Positions 15,804 to 25,381 of a stretch of 64,000 bases of DNA are shown here, piece by piece (the first letter of the stretch is position 1; every line of letters starts with the position of its first letter). The notes below the pieces were generated by a model. It was not told the DNA's origin. It saw nothing but the letters and a program-made list of their open reading frames with translations, and ran no database searches. The DNA comes from an uncultured Paracoccus sp. (GTDB taxonomy: Bacteria > Pseudomonadota > Alphaproteobacteria > Rhodobacterales > Rhodobacteraceae). Made by a program: the position numbers and the translations under genes. The stretch covers positions 37,947 to 101,946 of the forward strand of contig NZ_CANKWH010000014.1 of NCBI RefSeq assembly GCF_947487305.1, read 5' to 3'.

Positions 15804-16514
15804 GTGAAGAACCCGAAACCCCGTCTCGCCATCATCGGCTTTGGTGCCTTCGGCCAACTGGCCGCGCGGCACCTGCGCAACCACGCGCGGATCTGCGTCT
15901 GCGATCCTCTGACACGGTCAAATGACCTGCCACAGGTCGATCTGGCCGAGTCCGCCCGCGCGGACCTCGTCCTGCTGGCCGTGCCGCTGTCGCGTCTGGA
16001 ACCCGTGCTGCGCGAGATCGCCCCGCATCTGCGGCCCGGCGCGGTGGTGATCGATGTCACCTCGGTCAAGCTCCGCCCGGCCGAACTGATGCAGGCGCTG
16101 CTGCCGGATCATGTCGGGATCATCGCGACCCATCCACTCTTCGGTCCGGAAAGCGCGCGCGACGGCATTGCCGGCCATCGCCTCGCCTGGTGCCCGCTGC
16201 GTGGTGGCGACCATCGCCGGCTGGCGGCCTTCCTGCGTTGGCTTGGGTTGAAGGTGCTGACTACAACTCCGGATCAGCACGATGCCGAGATGGCCATGGT
16301 GCAGGGACTGACCCATTTGATCGCCCGCAGTCTCGGCGCGCTGGGGCCGATGCCGACACGGCTGGCGACCGCCAGCTTTCAGAACCTGATCGAAGCGGCC
16401 CGGATGGTCGAGGCCGATTCGCCCGAACTTTTGCGCACGATCCTTTACGACAATCCCCATGCCGAGCCGGTGCGGCGCCGGTTTCTCGACGCCGCGGCCG
16501 CGGTCACAGGGTGA
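15804..16514 (+). CDS. tyrA: Prephenate/arogenate dehydrogenase (TyrA)
   Basis: Oxidative decarboxylation of prephenate or arogenate, the committed step to tyrosine. 236 aa from GTG at 15804, which has AGGGAAAG upstream; a TTG nine codons earlier is less likely. The Rossmann NAD(P) loop IIGFGAFGQLAARHL is followed by VVIDVTSVK and the family signature ATHPLFGPESARDG. The short length and the HPLFGPES motif resemble the arogenate-type enzymes of cyanobacteria and plants. It has its own leader and promoter and converges on topA: its TGA is directly followed by the topA stop, leaving no terminator between them. Confidence 0.88.
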   Translation: MKNPKPRLAIIGFGAFGQLAARHLRNHARICVCDPLTRSNDLPQVDLAESARADLVLLAVPLSRLEPVLREIAPHLRPGAVVIDVTSVKLRPAELMQALLPDHVGIIATHPLFGPESARDGIAGHRLAWCPLRGGDHRRLAAFLRWLGLKVLTTTPDQHDAEMAMVQGLTHLIARSLGALGPMPTRLATASFQNLIEAARMVEADSPELLRTILYDNPHAEPVRRRFLDAAAAVTG

Positions 16515-19220
16515 TCACTCGGCCTTCTTCGCTGCCGCCTTCTTGGCCGGGGCCTTCTTCGCGGTGGTCTTCTTGGCGGCAGGCTTCTTCGCCGCCGCCT
16601 TCTTCTCGCCCGCCGGCTTGGCCGCAGCCTTGCGCGTCGTCTTATTCGGCGATTTCGCGGCCTTGGCGGCGATCAGTTCCAGCGCCTGCTCGACGCTGAT
16701 CGATTCCGGCGTCACGTCGCGGGGCAGGGTGGCGTTGATCTTCTCCCATTTCACATAGGGACCGAAGCGACCGTTCATCACCTGAATGGCGCCGCCATCG
16801 GGGTGATCGCCCAGCTCGCGCAGCGGCGCGACCGCCGCGCCGCGACCGCGCGATTGCTTGGCCGCCAGCACCTCGACCGCGCGGTTCATGCCGATGGTAA
16901 AGACCTCTTCGACATCGGACAGGTTGGCGTATTTCGGGCCGTGCTTCACATAGGGGCCATAACGACCGATGCCGGCCTCGATCAGCTCGCCATCATCGGG
17001 ATGCGGCCCGACCGGGCGCGGCAGGTCCAGCAGCATCAGCGCCCGTTCCAGATCCAGACTGGCCGGGTCCCAGCCCTTGGGCAGCGAGGCGCGCGGCGGC
17101 TTCGGCATCTCTTCGGTCGCCTCGCCGCGCTGGACGTAAAGGCCGAAACGCCCGTTCTTCAGGCTGATCTCGTCGCCCTTGTCATCGCCAAGGATGCGGT
17201 CGCCCATCGCCTCGTCGCCATCGGGTGCCGACAGCGGACGGGTATAGCGGCAATCGGGATAGCGGGTGCAGCCGATGAAGGCCCCGCCCGAGCGCGCGGT
17301 CTTGAGGTTCAGCCGGCCTTGATGGCACAGCGGGCATTCCCGCGGATCGCCGCCATCGGCGCGCGGCGGATAGAGATGCGGCGCCAGCGCGTCGTCGATC
17401 GCCTCCAGCACCTCGGTGATGCGCAGCTCGCTGGTGCCTTCCAGCGCCTTGGTGAAATCCTTCCAGAAGCGCGCCAGCACCTCGCGCCACATCAGGTCGC
17501 CGGCACTGATCTCGTCCAGCTCGTTCTCCATGTCGGCGGTGAAGTCATAGCTGACATAGCGCGGGAAGTATTTCACCAGGAAGGCAGTGACCAACCGGCC
17601 CTTGTCCTCGGGGAACAGGCGGTTCTTGTCCTTTCGGACATATTCGCGGTCCTGGATCGTGGTGACGATGCTGGCATAGGTCGAGGGCCGGCCGATGCCC
17701 AGCTCTTCCATGCGCTTGACCAGCGTCGCCTCGGTATAGCGGGGCGGCGGCTGGGTGAAATGCTGGCGCGCGGCGGTCGAGGCGCTCTCGCTGGCGATGG
17801 TGCCGGGGGCGGTCAGCTGACCTTTCGGCGCCTCGGGCAGGTCGCCGCCCTTGTCGCGCGCCTTGGCCAGTTCGGCGGTAAAAGCCTCGGCCACCTTGCG
17901 CGCGGCCTCGCCCTGATGAATGACCGGCAGGCGGGCGCTGTCCTCGCCCTCGTCATCGTCGCGGCCTTGGTCATAGACGCGCAGGAAGCCGTCGAACAGC
18001 ATCACCTGCCCGGTGGCGCGCAGACCCACCTGCTTGTCCTCGCTGCCGATCTCGACGGTCGTCCGCTCCATCCGGGCGGCTTCCATCTGGCTGGCGATGG
18101 TGCGTTTCCAGATCAGGTCATACAGTTTCTTCTGGTCATCGGCGCCGACCTTCAGCTTGTCGGGCGACAGCATCATGTCGGTCGGGCGGATACATTCATG
18201 CGCTTCCTGCGCGTTCTTGGCCTTGTTCTTGTACATGCGCGGGCTGGACGGCAGGTATTTCTCGCCGAACTTCGCCTTGATCGCATCGCGCGCGGCCATC
18301 ACCGCCTCGGGCGCCATGTCGATGCCATCTGTCCGCATATAGGTGATGTAACCCGCCTCATAGAGCCGCTGCGCCGCCGACATGCAGGCCTTGGCCCCCA
18401 TGCCCATCTTGCGGCTGGCTTCCTGCTGCAGGGTCGAGGTCATGAAGGGCGGCCAGGGGTTGCGGCTGGCGGGCTTGGCGCTGACCTCGGTCACGAAAAG
18501 ATCGCGGCTCGACACGGCGCTGACCGCCATGGCGGCATCCTTGGCGGTGGCCAGGTCGTAGCGGTCGAGCTTCTTGCCGGCGAGACTGGTCAGCGTGGCG
18601 TCATATTCATCGCCGCCCGGCGTGGCCAGGCGGGCATGGACCGACCAGTATTCCCGCGCCCGGAAAGCCTCGATCTCCATCTCGCGGTCGACGATCAGCC
18701 GCAGGCAGACCGATTGCACCCGGCCCGCCGACTTGGCGCCGGGCAGCTTGCGCCAGAGCACCGGCGACAGGTTGAAGCCGACCAGATAATCCAGCGCGCG
18801 GCGTGCCAGATAGGCATCGACCAGCGCCTGATCGATCTGGCGCGGATGCTGCATCGCCTCGGTCACGGCGTTCTTGGTGATGGCGTTGAAGGTGACGCGA
18901 TTGACCTCGCTGCCCTTCTTCAATGCCGGTTGCAGCGCCTCGAGCAGGTGCCAGCTGATCGCCTCGCCCTCGCGGTCGGGGTCGGTGGCGAGGATCAGGT
19001 TCTGGTCGTCCTTCAGCGCATCCTTGATCGCCTTCAGGTGCTTCTTGCTGTCGGAAGCGACCTCCCATTTCATGGCAAAATCAGCCTCGGGGTCGACGCT
19101 GCCATCCTTGGGCGGCAGGTCGCGGACATGGCCGAAACTGGCCAGCACGCGATAGTCGCCACCGAGATATTTCTCGATGGTCTTGGCCTTGGCCGGGGAT
19201 TCGACGACGACAACGGGCAT
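16515..19220 (-). CDS. topA: DNA topoisomerase I (type IA)
   Basis: Relaxes negative supercoils by cutting one strand through a tyrosine-phosphate bond. 901 aa. The Toprim domain has E8 in VESPAKAKT and the acidic motif DPDREGE at 80-86. The catalytic tyrosine is Y294 in YITYMRTDG. One four-cysteine zinc ribbon (CPLCHQGRL...CTRYPDC) and repeat-type C-terminal domains follow. The protein ends in a lysine/alanine-rich tail of about 45 residues (KAAAKKPAAKK repeats) that probably aids DNA binding. Its 5' end is overlapped by the VOC gene frame. Confidence 0.98.
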   Translation of the reverse strand: MPVVVVESPAKAKTIEKYLGGDYRVLASFGHVRDLPPKDGSVDPEADFAMKWEVASDSKKHLKAIKDALKDDQNLILATDPDREGEAISWHLLEALQPALKKGSEVNRVTFNAITKNAVTEAMQHPRQIDQALVDAYLARRALDYLVGFNLSPVLWRKLPGAKSAGRVQSVCLRLIVDREMEIEAFRAREYWSVHARLATPGGDEYDATLTSLAGKKLDRYDLATAKDAAMAVSAVSSRDLFVTEVSAKPASRNPWPPFMTSTLQQEASRKMGMGAKACMSAAQRLYEAGYITYMRTDGIDMAPEAVMAARDAIKAKFGEKYLPSSPRMYKNKAKNAQEAHECIRPTDMMLSPDKLKVGADDQKKLYDLIWKRTIASQMEAARMERTTVEIGSEDKQVGLRATGQVMLFDGFLRVYDQGRDDDEGEDSARLPVIHQGEAARKVAEAFTAELAKARDKGGDLPEAPKGQLTAPGTIASESASTAARQHFTQPPPRYTEATLVKRMEELGIGRPSTYASIVTTIQDREYVRKDKNRLFPEDKGRLVTAFLVKYFPRYVSYDFTADMENELDEISAGDLMWREVLARFWKDFTKALEGTSELRITEVLEAIDDALAPHLYPPRADGGDPRECPLCHQGRLNLKTARSGGAFIGCTRYPDCRYTRPLSAPDGDEAMGDRILGDDKGDEISLKNGRFGLYVQRGEATEEMPKPPRASLPKGWDPASLDLERALMLLDLPRPVGPHPDDGELIEAGIGRYGPYVKHGPKYANLSDVEEVFTIGMNRAVEVLAAKQSRGRGAAVAPLRELGDHPDGGAIQVMNGRFGPYVKWEKINATLPRDVTPESISVEQALELIAAKAAKSPNKTTRKAAAKPAGEKKAAAKKPAAKKTTAKKAPAKKAAAKKAE

Positions 19221-19677
19221 GGGCTACTCGCGGCTTTGCAATTGGGCCGGGAACATGGGCAGCCCGGCGGGCGGTGTCAACTGGCCCCGTCGCCGCGGTC
19301 GAAAGGCCCAGCTCGATCAGGTTGCCATCCGGGTCGCGCAGATAGATCGAGAGGATCGGCCCGCTGGCCCCGGTCCGGGCGACCGGACCCTCCTCGATGG
19401 TGATGCGGGCAGCCTGCAGCGCCGCGAGGGTCTGATCGGGCCGGTTCGCCAACAGGAAGCAGAGGTCGGCCGAGCCGGGAAGGGGCGTATGGGCCTTGGG
19501 TTCGAATTCGTGCCCGGCGCGGTGCAGGTTGATCTTCTGGCTGCCGAACTGCAGGGCGGTGCGGCCCGCGCCGAAGGTGACGGCCCTCATGCCCAGGACA
19601 CCGGAATAGAAGGCAATCGTGCGGTCGATGTCGCTTACTGTCAGCACCAGATGGTCCAGCCCGGTGATCTCGATCAT
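19081..19677 (-). CDS. VOC family protein (glyoxalase/bleomycin resistance fold) with frame running into topA
   Basis: Vicinal-oxygen-chelate protein: ITGLDHLVLTVSDIDRTIAFYSGVLGM at the start and YLRDPDGNLIELGL at about residue 120 give the paired beta-alpha-beta-beta-beta modules, with His and Glu metal ligands in the usual places. The fold should end near residue 125, but no stop codon follows. The frame continues about 75 residues in Arg/Pro-rich sequence and overlaps the topA start by 140 nt. A lost stop codon is the simplest reading. The start at 19677 matches the family; the longer frame to 19722 does not. Substrate unknown. Confidence 0.75.
   Translation of the reverse strand: MIEITGLDHLVLTVSDIDRTIAFYSGVLGMRAVTFGAGRTALQFGSQKINLHRAGHEFEPKAHTPLPGSADLCFLLANRPDQTLAALQAARITIEEGPVARTGASGPILSIYLRDPDGNLIELGLSTAATGPVDTARRAAHVPGPIAKPRVAHARCRRRIPGQGQDHREISRWRLSRAGQFRPCPRPAAQGWQRRPRG
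19252..19280 (-). promoter_or_regulatory. Candidate topA promoter
   Basis: On the minus strand TTGACA (19280-19275), a 17-nt spacer and CATGTT (19257-19252), about 30 nt upstream of the topA ATG at 19220. The -35 is perfect and the -10 modest. It lies inside the 3' part of the VOC reading frame. Confidence 0.4.
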
Positions 19678-19765
19678 CTTGCCCGCCCTCGCCGTTTCGC
19701 CCGTGACGCCGCAGGCAAACACGAAGCGCGCCGGGGCAACAAGGGGAGGGCCTCAGCGGGAAGGA

Positions 19766-20926
19766 CTAGTTGCGTGCCAGCCGACCACCGGCCAGCCGTG
19801 TCAGCATCCCCTGCAGTTCCAGCGATAGGATGGCGCTGTTGGCAACCGAGGCCGGCACCCCAAGCCGCCGGATCAGGTCGTCCTCGTCGCTCGGGCTGGG
19901 CGAGAGCCAGTTCATGATCCGCGCCTCCAGGCCGGCGGGACCGCCCGAATCACAGGCGCGGTTCGGCAGGGCCGGGCGCGGCGTGACGGGTTTGGCATCC
20001 TGCGGCGCGGGCCGGGCCCTGCGCTCGGCCTCGCTTCCGAAACTCACGGCGATCACATCCGCCGCGCAGCGCACCAGCGCCGCGCCGTCGCGGATCAGCG
20101 CATTGCAGCCGGCGGCGCGGGCATCCATCGGGTGGCCGGGCACCGCCATCACCTCGCGCCCCTGATCGAGGGCATTCTTCGCGGTGATCAGGCTGCCCGA
20201 ACGATGCGCCGCCTCGATCACCACCACGGCGCGCGAAAGGCCCGAGATGATGCGGTTGCGGGCCGGGAAGTGCCGGGCGGCGGGTTCGACACCCGGCGCC
20301 TGTTCCGAGACCAGCGCGCCCTTTTCGGCGATCTGGGCGGCCAGAATGGCATTCTCGGCCGGATAGATCTGGTCGATCCCGCCCGCCATCACCGCCACCG
20401 TGCCGGTGGGCAGCGCGGCGTTGTGGGCGGCGGTGTCGATGCCGCGTGCCAAACCGGCGATGACGCAGTGCCCGGCCTCGCCCAGCCCCGCCGCCATGCC
20501 CCGCGCCATGCGAAGGCCAAGCGAGGAGGCATTGCGCGCGCCGATCACGGCAAAGGGGTCGCCCTGCAGCCAGCGCAGCTCGCCCCGGACCCAGAGGACC
20601 GGCGGCGCGTCCCCGATCTGGCGCAGGGCAGGGGGGTAGTCGAGATGGTCGCAGCGCAACAGCCGCGCGCCGAGCCGGCGACCGGCGCGCAATTCGGCCT
20701 CGGCAGCCTCGGTCGGGCAGGGGGTGTAATCCTCCAGTCCGGCCGCGCGCGCGATCTCGGGCAGGGCGGCCAGCGCAGCCGTGGCGCTGCCATGTTCGGC
20801 GATCAGCCGGTGAAAGGTCGCCGGCCCCACGCGGCGAGAGCGGATGAGGCGAAGGAAGCTGAGATCGTCGTCCTTCGCGGTGGGTGGGGTGTTGGGGGTG
20901 TCGAAAGAAAACGGTCCAGTCGTCAT
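19766..20926 (-). CDS. dprA: DNA-processing protein DprA (Smf)
   Basis: Binds incoming single-stranded DNA and loads RecA during natural transformation; widely conserved even in species not known to be competent. 386 aa. The extended Rossmann fold has FAVIGARNASSLGLRMA, GLARGIDTAAHNAAL and RSGSLITAKNALDQGREVMAVPG. An N-terminal helical region precedes it and a C-terminal winged-helix domain (about 325-380, SPSDEDDLIRRLGVPASV) follows. It starts with a GAGGG ribosome-binding site and lies 85 nt after tldD on the same strand. Confidence 0.95.
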   Translation of the reverse strand: MTTGPFSFDTPNTPPTAKDDDLSFLRLIRSRRVGPATFHRLIAEHGSATAALAALPEIARAAGLEDYTPCPTEAAEAELRAGRRLGARLLRCDHLDYPPALRQIGDAPPVLWVRGELRWLQGDPFAVIGARNASSLGLRMARGMAAGLGEAGHCVIAGLARGIDTAAHNAALPTGTVAVMAGGIDQIYPAENAILAAQIAEKGALVSEQAPGVEPAARHFPARNRIISGLSRAVVVIEAAHRSGSLITAKNALDQGREVMAVPGHPMDARAAGCNALIRDGAALVRCAADVIAVSFGSEAERRARPAPQDAKPVTPRPALPNRACDSGGPAGLEARIMNWLSPSPSDEDDLIRRLGVPASVANSAILSLELQGMLTRLAGGRLARN

Positions 20927-21011
20927 TGCCGCCCTCGCCTCATCCTGAGGTCAGGTCTAGCGGCGAAAGGTTAATAAGTGGTTAGCGACTGGCAGGTTTT
21001 CCCGTAGGCGC

Positions 21012-22433
21012 TCAGGCCGCCGAGCCGCCCACCGTCAGCCCGCCGATCATCAATGTCGGCTGGCCCACGCCGACCGGCACCCACTGCCCCTGCTTGCCGC
21101 AATTGCCCATGCCGGGGTCCAGCGCCATGTCATTGCCGATGGCCCGCACCTGCTGCAGCGCCGTGGCCCCGTCGCCGATCAGCGTGGCGCCGCGAATCGG
21201 GTCGCCGACCACGCCGTTCTTCACCCGATAGGCTTCGGTGCAGGAAAAGACGAACTTGCCATTGGTGATGTCGACCTGCCCGCCGCCGAAGCCCACGGCA
21301 TAGATGCCGTCCTTCAGATCGGCCAGGATCGCCGCCGGGTCGGCATTGCCGCCGGGCATGTAGGTGTTGGTCATCCGCGGCATCGGCGCATGGGCAAAGC
21401 TTTCGCGCCGGCCATTGCCGGTCGGCGCGACACCCATCAGCCGCGCGTTCTGGCGGTCCTGCATGTAGCCGACCAGAATCCCGTCCTCGATCAGCACGTT
21501 GCGGGCGGGCGCCGTGCCCTCGTCATCGACGCTGAGGCTGCCGCGGCGGTCGGGGATGGTGCCGTCATCGACGACGGTGACGCCCGGCGCGGCAACGCGC
21601 TGGCCCATCAGCCCGGCGAAGGCGGAATGACCCTTGCGGTTGAAATCGCCCTCGAGCCCGTGGCCCACGGCCTCGTGCAACAGGATCCCGGGCCAGCCGG
21701 GAGCCAGCACCACATCCATCACCCCGGCGGGGGCGGGGACCGAGCGCAGGTTCACCAGCGCGATGCGCAACGCCTCGTCCACGAGCCTGCGCCAATGGGC
21801 TGGATCGACCAGCCCGCCGATGCCGATGCGCCCGCCACCGCCGGCACTGCCGGATTCGCGGCGGTCGTTGTTTTCGACGATGACCGAGACATTCAGTCGC
21901 GCCATGGGACGGATATCCGTGACCAGCCCGCCCTCGGGCCGCAGGATCGCCACTTCCTGCAGCGAGGTGGCGATCGAGGCGCTGACCTGCACCACGCGAG
22001 GATCGGCGGCGCGGGCATAGGCGTCGATCTCGCGCAGGGTCTCGATGCGCACCGCGATGGAGATGTCGCCGGCCGGATCGATGGCCGCGTAAAGGTCGGG
22101 GCCGCGCGGGCCGGGCGCGTCGGCGGCCACGCCGCCGCCCTGACCCACCGCCAGCCGGGCGGTTTCGGCAGCGCGTTTCAGCGAAGCCTCGCTTATCTCG
22201 GTCGAATGGGCGTAACCCGTCACTTCGCCCCGGACGGCGCGCAGGCCAAATCCCTGCTGGGCGGTATAGCCCGAATTCCTGAGTCGGCCGTCATCAAAGA
22301 CCAGCGTCTCGGCGGTCGAGCGTTCCAGGAACAGTTCTCCGTCATCGGCGCCGGCCACGGCATCCTGCAACACCCGCTGCGCCGCCGCGCGGTCAATCTG
22401 TTCCTCGAACGGGGCAAAGGGCTTTCGGCTCAT
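21012..22433 (-). CDS. tldD: Metalloprotease TldD
   Basis: Subunit of the TldD/TldE(PmbA) protease that in E. coli trims microcin B17 and the antitoxin CcdA; the cellular role elsewhere is less clear. 473 aa. The zinc-binding motif HEAVGHGLEGD has the HExxxH form typical of TldD, which distinguishes it from the inactive partner TldE. The ATG at 22433 is preceded by GGAAAGGA; an upstream TTG by one codon is not needed. No tldE is in the window. It is divergent from ctaC. Confidence 0.95.
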   Translation of the reverse strand: MSRKPFAPFEEQIDRAAAQRVLQDAVAGADDGELFLERSTAETLVFDDGRLRNSGYTAQQGFGLRAVRGEVTGYAHSTEISEASLKRAAETARLAVGQGGGVAADAPGPRGPDLYAAIDPAGDISIAVRIETLREIDAYARAADPRVVQVSASIATSLQEVAILRPEGGLVTDIRPMARLNVSVIVENNDRRESGSAGGGGRIGIGGLVDPAHWRRLVDEALRIALVNLRSVPAPAGVMDVVLAPGWPGILLHEAVGHGLEGDFNRKGHSAFAGLMGQRVAAPGVTVVDDGTIPDRRGSLSVDDEGTAPARNVLIEDGILVGYMQDRQNARLMGVAPTGNGRRESFAHAPMPRMTNTYMPGGNADPAAILADLKDGIYAVGFGGGQVDITNGKFVFSCTEAYRVKNGVVGDPIRGATLIGDGATALQQVRAIGNDMALDPGMGNCGKQGQWVPVGVGQPTLMIGGLTVGGSAA

Positions 22434-22505
22434 CAAAACGGTCCTTTCCGTCAGGAAAATTCACCCATTAGACATTCCTACGTCTTGCCGGATGGGCTGA
22501 GATAT

Positions 22506-22527
22506 GGTCATAGAACGGTCACTGAAC
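22506..22527. repeat. Tandem 11-bp direct repeat upstream of ctaC
   Basis: GGTCATAGAAC (22506-22516) followed at once by GGTCACTGAAC (22517-22527), 9 of 11 bases identical. It lies 77 nt before the ctaC ATG in the divergent tldD/ctaC gap, a plausible place for a regulator site. Confidence 0.35.
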
Positions 22528-22603
22528 AAGGAAAAGGGGCGGCTCGAGCGGCCTCTGACCCATGCGTGTCCGGAAGGCCGCGCCAAGGTAACGGGATGGG
22601 ACG

Positions 22604-23617
22604 ATGGCAAAAGCGATGATTCGCCGTGCAACCGCGGCAGTAACGGGGTTCGCGGCGAGTGGGATGGCCGCCACGGCCGCCTTTGCGCAGGACAATCTGG
22701 GCGATCTGCCGGTGATCGGCAAACCGCATGCACGCGGCATCAGCTTTCAGGAGCCGGTGACAGAGCTTGCGCATCAGCAGCAATGGCTGGACCATTTCGT
22801 GCTGATCATCATTGCTGCCGTGACGATCTTCGTCTGCGCGCTGCTGCTGATTGTGATCCTGCGCTATAACAGCCGCGCCAACCCGGTTCCGGCGAAGTTC
22901 ACCCATAACACTCCGATCGAGATCGCCTGGACCATCGTGCCGGTGCTGATCCTGATCGCCATCGGGGTCTTCTCGCTGCCGCGCCTGTTCTATTCGCAGG
23001 AAATGCCGGCGAATCCCGATCTGGTCATCAAGGCGATCGGCAACCAGTGGTACTGGTCATATGAATACCCGGATAACGGCCTCAGCTTCGACGGCATCAT
23101 GCTGGCGAAAGAGGAACTGGCCGATTACGGCTATGCCGAAGACGAATACCTGCTGGCCACCGATACCTCGGTTGTCGTGCCGGTGGGCAAGGACGTGCTG
23201 GTGCAAGTCACTGCGAATGACGTGATCCACGCCTGGACCGTTCCGGCCTTCGCCGTAAAGCAGGACGCCGTTCCGGGCCGCATCGCCCAGCTTTGGTTCA
23301 ATGTCGAGAAAGAGGGCGTCTACTTCGGCCAGTGCAGCGAGCTGTGCGGCATCAACCACGCCTATATGCCGATTGTCGTGAAAGCCGTCAGCCAGGAGAA
23401 GTTCGACGCCTGGGTGGTCGAGCAGGGCGGCACCCTGGGTGAGGAAGAAGCCGTGGCCGAGGCCGAGGTTCCGGCTGGCGCCGCTGCTGCTGCCGAGGCT
23501 CCCGCTGCTGCCGAACCGGCTGCTGAAGAGGCTGCTACCGCCGAAGAGCCGGCCGCTGCCGAGCCCGCCGCCGAAGAACCCGCTGCCGAGGGCGAAGCTG
23601 CCCCGGCCAGCAACTGA
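22604..23617 (+). CDS. ctaC: Cytochrome c oxidase (aa3) subunit II precursor
   Basis: Carries the CuA centre that accepts electrons from cytochrome c. 337 aa. The signal peptide ends near AFA-QD (residue 28). Two membrane helices lie at about 64-86 and 106-128. CuA ligands are H209, C244, E246, C248, H252 and M255 ([12 protein letters not shown]). The aromatic segment QWYWSYEYP lies at about 148-156. After the cupredoxin domain there is a 60-residue Ala/Glu/Pro tail from about residue 278. In P. denitrificans the subunit II precursor is also processed at the C-terminus, so this tail may be removed. First gene of the cta operon. Confidence 0.98.
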   Translation: MAKAMIRRATAAVTGFAASGMAATAAFAQDNLGDLPVIGKPHARGISFQEPVTELAHQQQWLDHFVLIIIAAVTIFVCALLLIVILRYNSRANPVPAKFTHNTPIEIAWTIVPVLILIAIGVFSLPRLFYSQEMPANPDLVIKAIGNQWYWSYEYPDNGLSFDGIMLAKEELADYGYAEDEYLLATDTSVVVPVGKDVLVQVTANDVIHAWTVPAFAVKQDAVPGRIAQLWFNVEKEGVYFGQCSELCGINHAYMPIVVKAVSQEKFDAWVVEQGGTLGEEEAVAEAEVPAGAAAAAEAPAAAEPAAEEAATAEEPAAAEPAAEEPAAEGEAAPASN

Positions 23618-23625
23618 TCGGGCCG

Positions 23626-24543
23626 ATGGCGGATATTCACGCATATGACGCTGCCCCCGAGGCCGAGTTTGGCGACTATGTCGCGCTCCTGAAGCCCCGG
23701 GTCATGTCGCTGGTGGTGTTCACGGCCTTCGTCGGGCTGTGGATCGCGCCGATCGATTTGCATCCCTTCGTCGCCTTCTGCGCGGTGCTGTTCATCGCGC
23801 TGGGGGGCGGTGCCTCGGGCGCGCTGAACATGTGGTATGACGCCGATATCGATGCGGTGATGCGCCGGACGCAAAGCCGGCCGATACCTTCGGGCCGGGT
23901 CGCCCCGGGCGAGGCGCTGGCGGTCGGTCTGGCGCTGTCGGGCATCGCCGTGATGATGCTGGGGCTGGTGGCCAACTGGTTTGCCGCCGCGTTTCTGGCC
24001 TTCACCATCTTCTTCTATGCCGTGGTCTATACCGTCTGGCTGAAACGCTCGACGCCGCAGAACATCGTCATTGGGGGGGCCGCAGGGGCCTTCCCGCCGA
24101 TGATCGGGTGGGCCTGCGCCACCGGCGGGATCAGCATCGAATCGCTGCTGATGTTCGCTCTGATCTTCTTCTGGACCCCGCCGCATTTCTGGGCGCTGGC
24201 GCTGTTCATGAAGGAAGACTACCACAAGGCCGGCGTGCCGATGTTGACCGTCACCCATGGCCGCCCGGCGACCCGGCGCCACATCTTCGCCTATACGCTG
24301 GTGCTGGCACCCTTCGCCCTCTGGCTGGGGCTGACCTCGGTCGGCGGTCCGGTCTATCTGGCGGTTGCGGTGGTGCTGAATGCGCTGTTCATCCTTGGCG
24401 GCTGGCGCATCTTGCGTCGCGACGAGGCAGCGGCAGAGGCCGACCACTATGCGGTCGAGAAGCGCTTCTTCAAACTGTCGCTGATCTATCTGTTCCTGCA
24501 TTTCCTCGCGCTTCTGGTGCAGCACGGCATGGGAGCATGGTGA
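23626..24543 (+). CDS. ctaB: Protoheme IX farnesyltransferase (heme O synthase)
   Basis: UbiA-family integral membrane prenyltransferase that adds a farnesyl group to heme b, the first step to heme A for the aa3 oxidase. 305 aa with about eight membrane helices. The diphosphate-binding Asp motif [19 protein letters not shown] lies near residue 65-83, and a second conserved segment [20 protein letters not shown] near 187. It starts 8 nt after ctaC and overlaps the next small gene. Confidence 0.97.
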   Translation: MADIHAYDAAPEAEFGDYVALLKPRVMSLVVFTAFVGLWIAPIDLHPFVAFCAVLFIALGGGASGALNMWYDADIDAVMRRTQSRPIPSGRVAPGEALAVGLALSGIAVMMLGLVANWFAAAFLAFTIFFYAVVYTVWLKRSTPQNIVIGGAAGAFPPMIGWACATGGISIESLLMFALIFFWTPPHFWALALFMKEDYHKAGVPMLTVTHGRPATRRHIFAYTLVLAPFALWLGLTSVGGPVYLAVAVVLNALFILGGWRILRRDEAAAEADHYAVEKRFFKLSLIYLFLHFLALLVQHGMGAW

Positions 24544-24794
24544 TGGGCCTTGCCAACGAACACGAGATCTTCCGCCGCCGCCGCTCGCGCAATGTCGGGC
24601 TGGCGCTGGTTCTGGTGGCGTTTGTCGCGCTGGTCTTTGGCCTGACGGTCGTTAAGGTCCAGCAGGGCGACATGATGGAAGGCTTCGACCACCAGCCGCG
24701 CGTTTCGGAGCTGCCGCGTGATCCCGCTCCTGCCGCCGAACCGGCTGCCGAGGTGCCGACTGCGGCGCCGACCACGACGGAGGCCAGCCAATGA
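24543..24794 (+). CDS. Small single-span membrane protein of the cta operon (CoxF-like)
   Basis: 83 aa: a basic N-terminus (FRRRRSRN), one membrane helix at about 17-37 ([20 protein letters not shown]) and a Pro/Ala/Thr-rich tail. It overlaps the ctaB stop by one base (ATG at 24543) and the ctaG start by four (ATGA at 24791-24794). It occupies the place of the small ORF between ctaB and ctaG in the Paracoccus oxidase operon. A role in oxidase assembly is inferred from position alone; an ATG two codons upstream is an alternative start. Confidence 0.8.
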   Translation: MGLANEHEIFRRRRSRNVGLALVLVAFVALVFGLTVVKVQQGDMMEGFDHQPRVSELPRDPAPAAEPAAEVPTAAPTTTEASQ

Positions 24795-25354
24795 GCCCGG
24801 AAAAGCGCACGGTGAGCTGGCTTCTGGGCGTCGTCGTCCTGATGGGCGCGCTGTCTTGGGCGGCGGTGCCCTTCTATAACTGGTTCTGCAAAGTGACCGG
24901 CTATGGAGGCACCACGCAGGTCGCCGAACAGCCCTCGGATTACGAGATCGACGAGGTGGTTCGGGTCCGCTTTGACGCCAATGTCGACAAGAACCTCGAC
25001 TGGACCTTCAAGCCGATGCAGAACCGCATGGACCTGAAGATCGGCGAGAACGCCCTGGCCTTCTATGAGGCGGTGAACATCTCGGACGAGCCGATCACCG
25101 GCACGGCCAGCTTCAATGTCGCGCCGGAAGTGGCGGGCTATTACTTCATCAAGGTGGAATGCTTCTGCTTCACCGAACAAACGCTGCAGCCGGGCGAACG
25201 CATCGAGATGCCAGTCAGCTTCTATGTCGACCCGGAGCTGGTGAACGACCGCGACGCAAAATGGGTGCGGGACATCACCCTGTCCTATACCTTCCACAGA
25301 ACAGAACCCAAGCAGGCCGCGCTGGACGAAGGTCCGGCCAAGGCTGTCAATTGA
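24791..25354 (+). CDS. ctaG: Cytochrome c oxidase assembly protein CtaG (Cox11)
   Basis: Copper chaperone that delivers CuB to subunit I. 187 aa: a membrane anchor at about 9-27 and a periplasmic immunoglobulin-like domain. The copper-binding cysteines are C124 and C126 in VECFCFTEQ, with C33 in the conserved [13 protein letters not shown] near the membrane. It lies between the small ORF and ctaE, the standard order in Paracoccus. Confidence 0.97.
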   Translation: MSPEKRTVSWLLGVVVLMGALSWAAVPFYNWFCKVTGYGGTTQVAEQPSDYEIDEVVRVRFDANVDKNLDWTFKPMQNRMDLKIGENALAFYEAVNISDEPITGTASFNVAPEVAGYYFIKVECFCFTEQTLQPGERIEMPVSFYVDPELVNDRDAKWVRDITLSYTFHRTEPKQAALDEGPAKAVN

Positions 25355-25381
25355 CGAAAACGAGGAACGACGGGGCTCATC

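Noticed and set aside
16803..19403. 866-codon plus-strand frame opposite topA
   Set aside because: Shadow of topA; composition and lack of motifs are typical of antisense frames.
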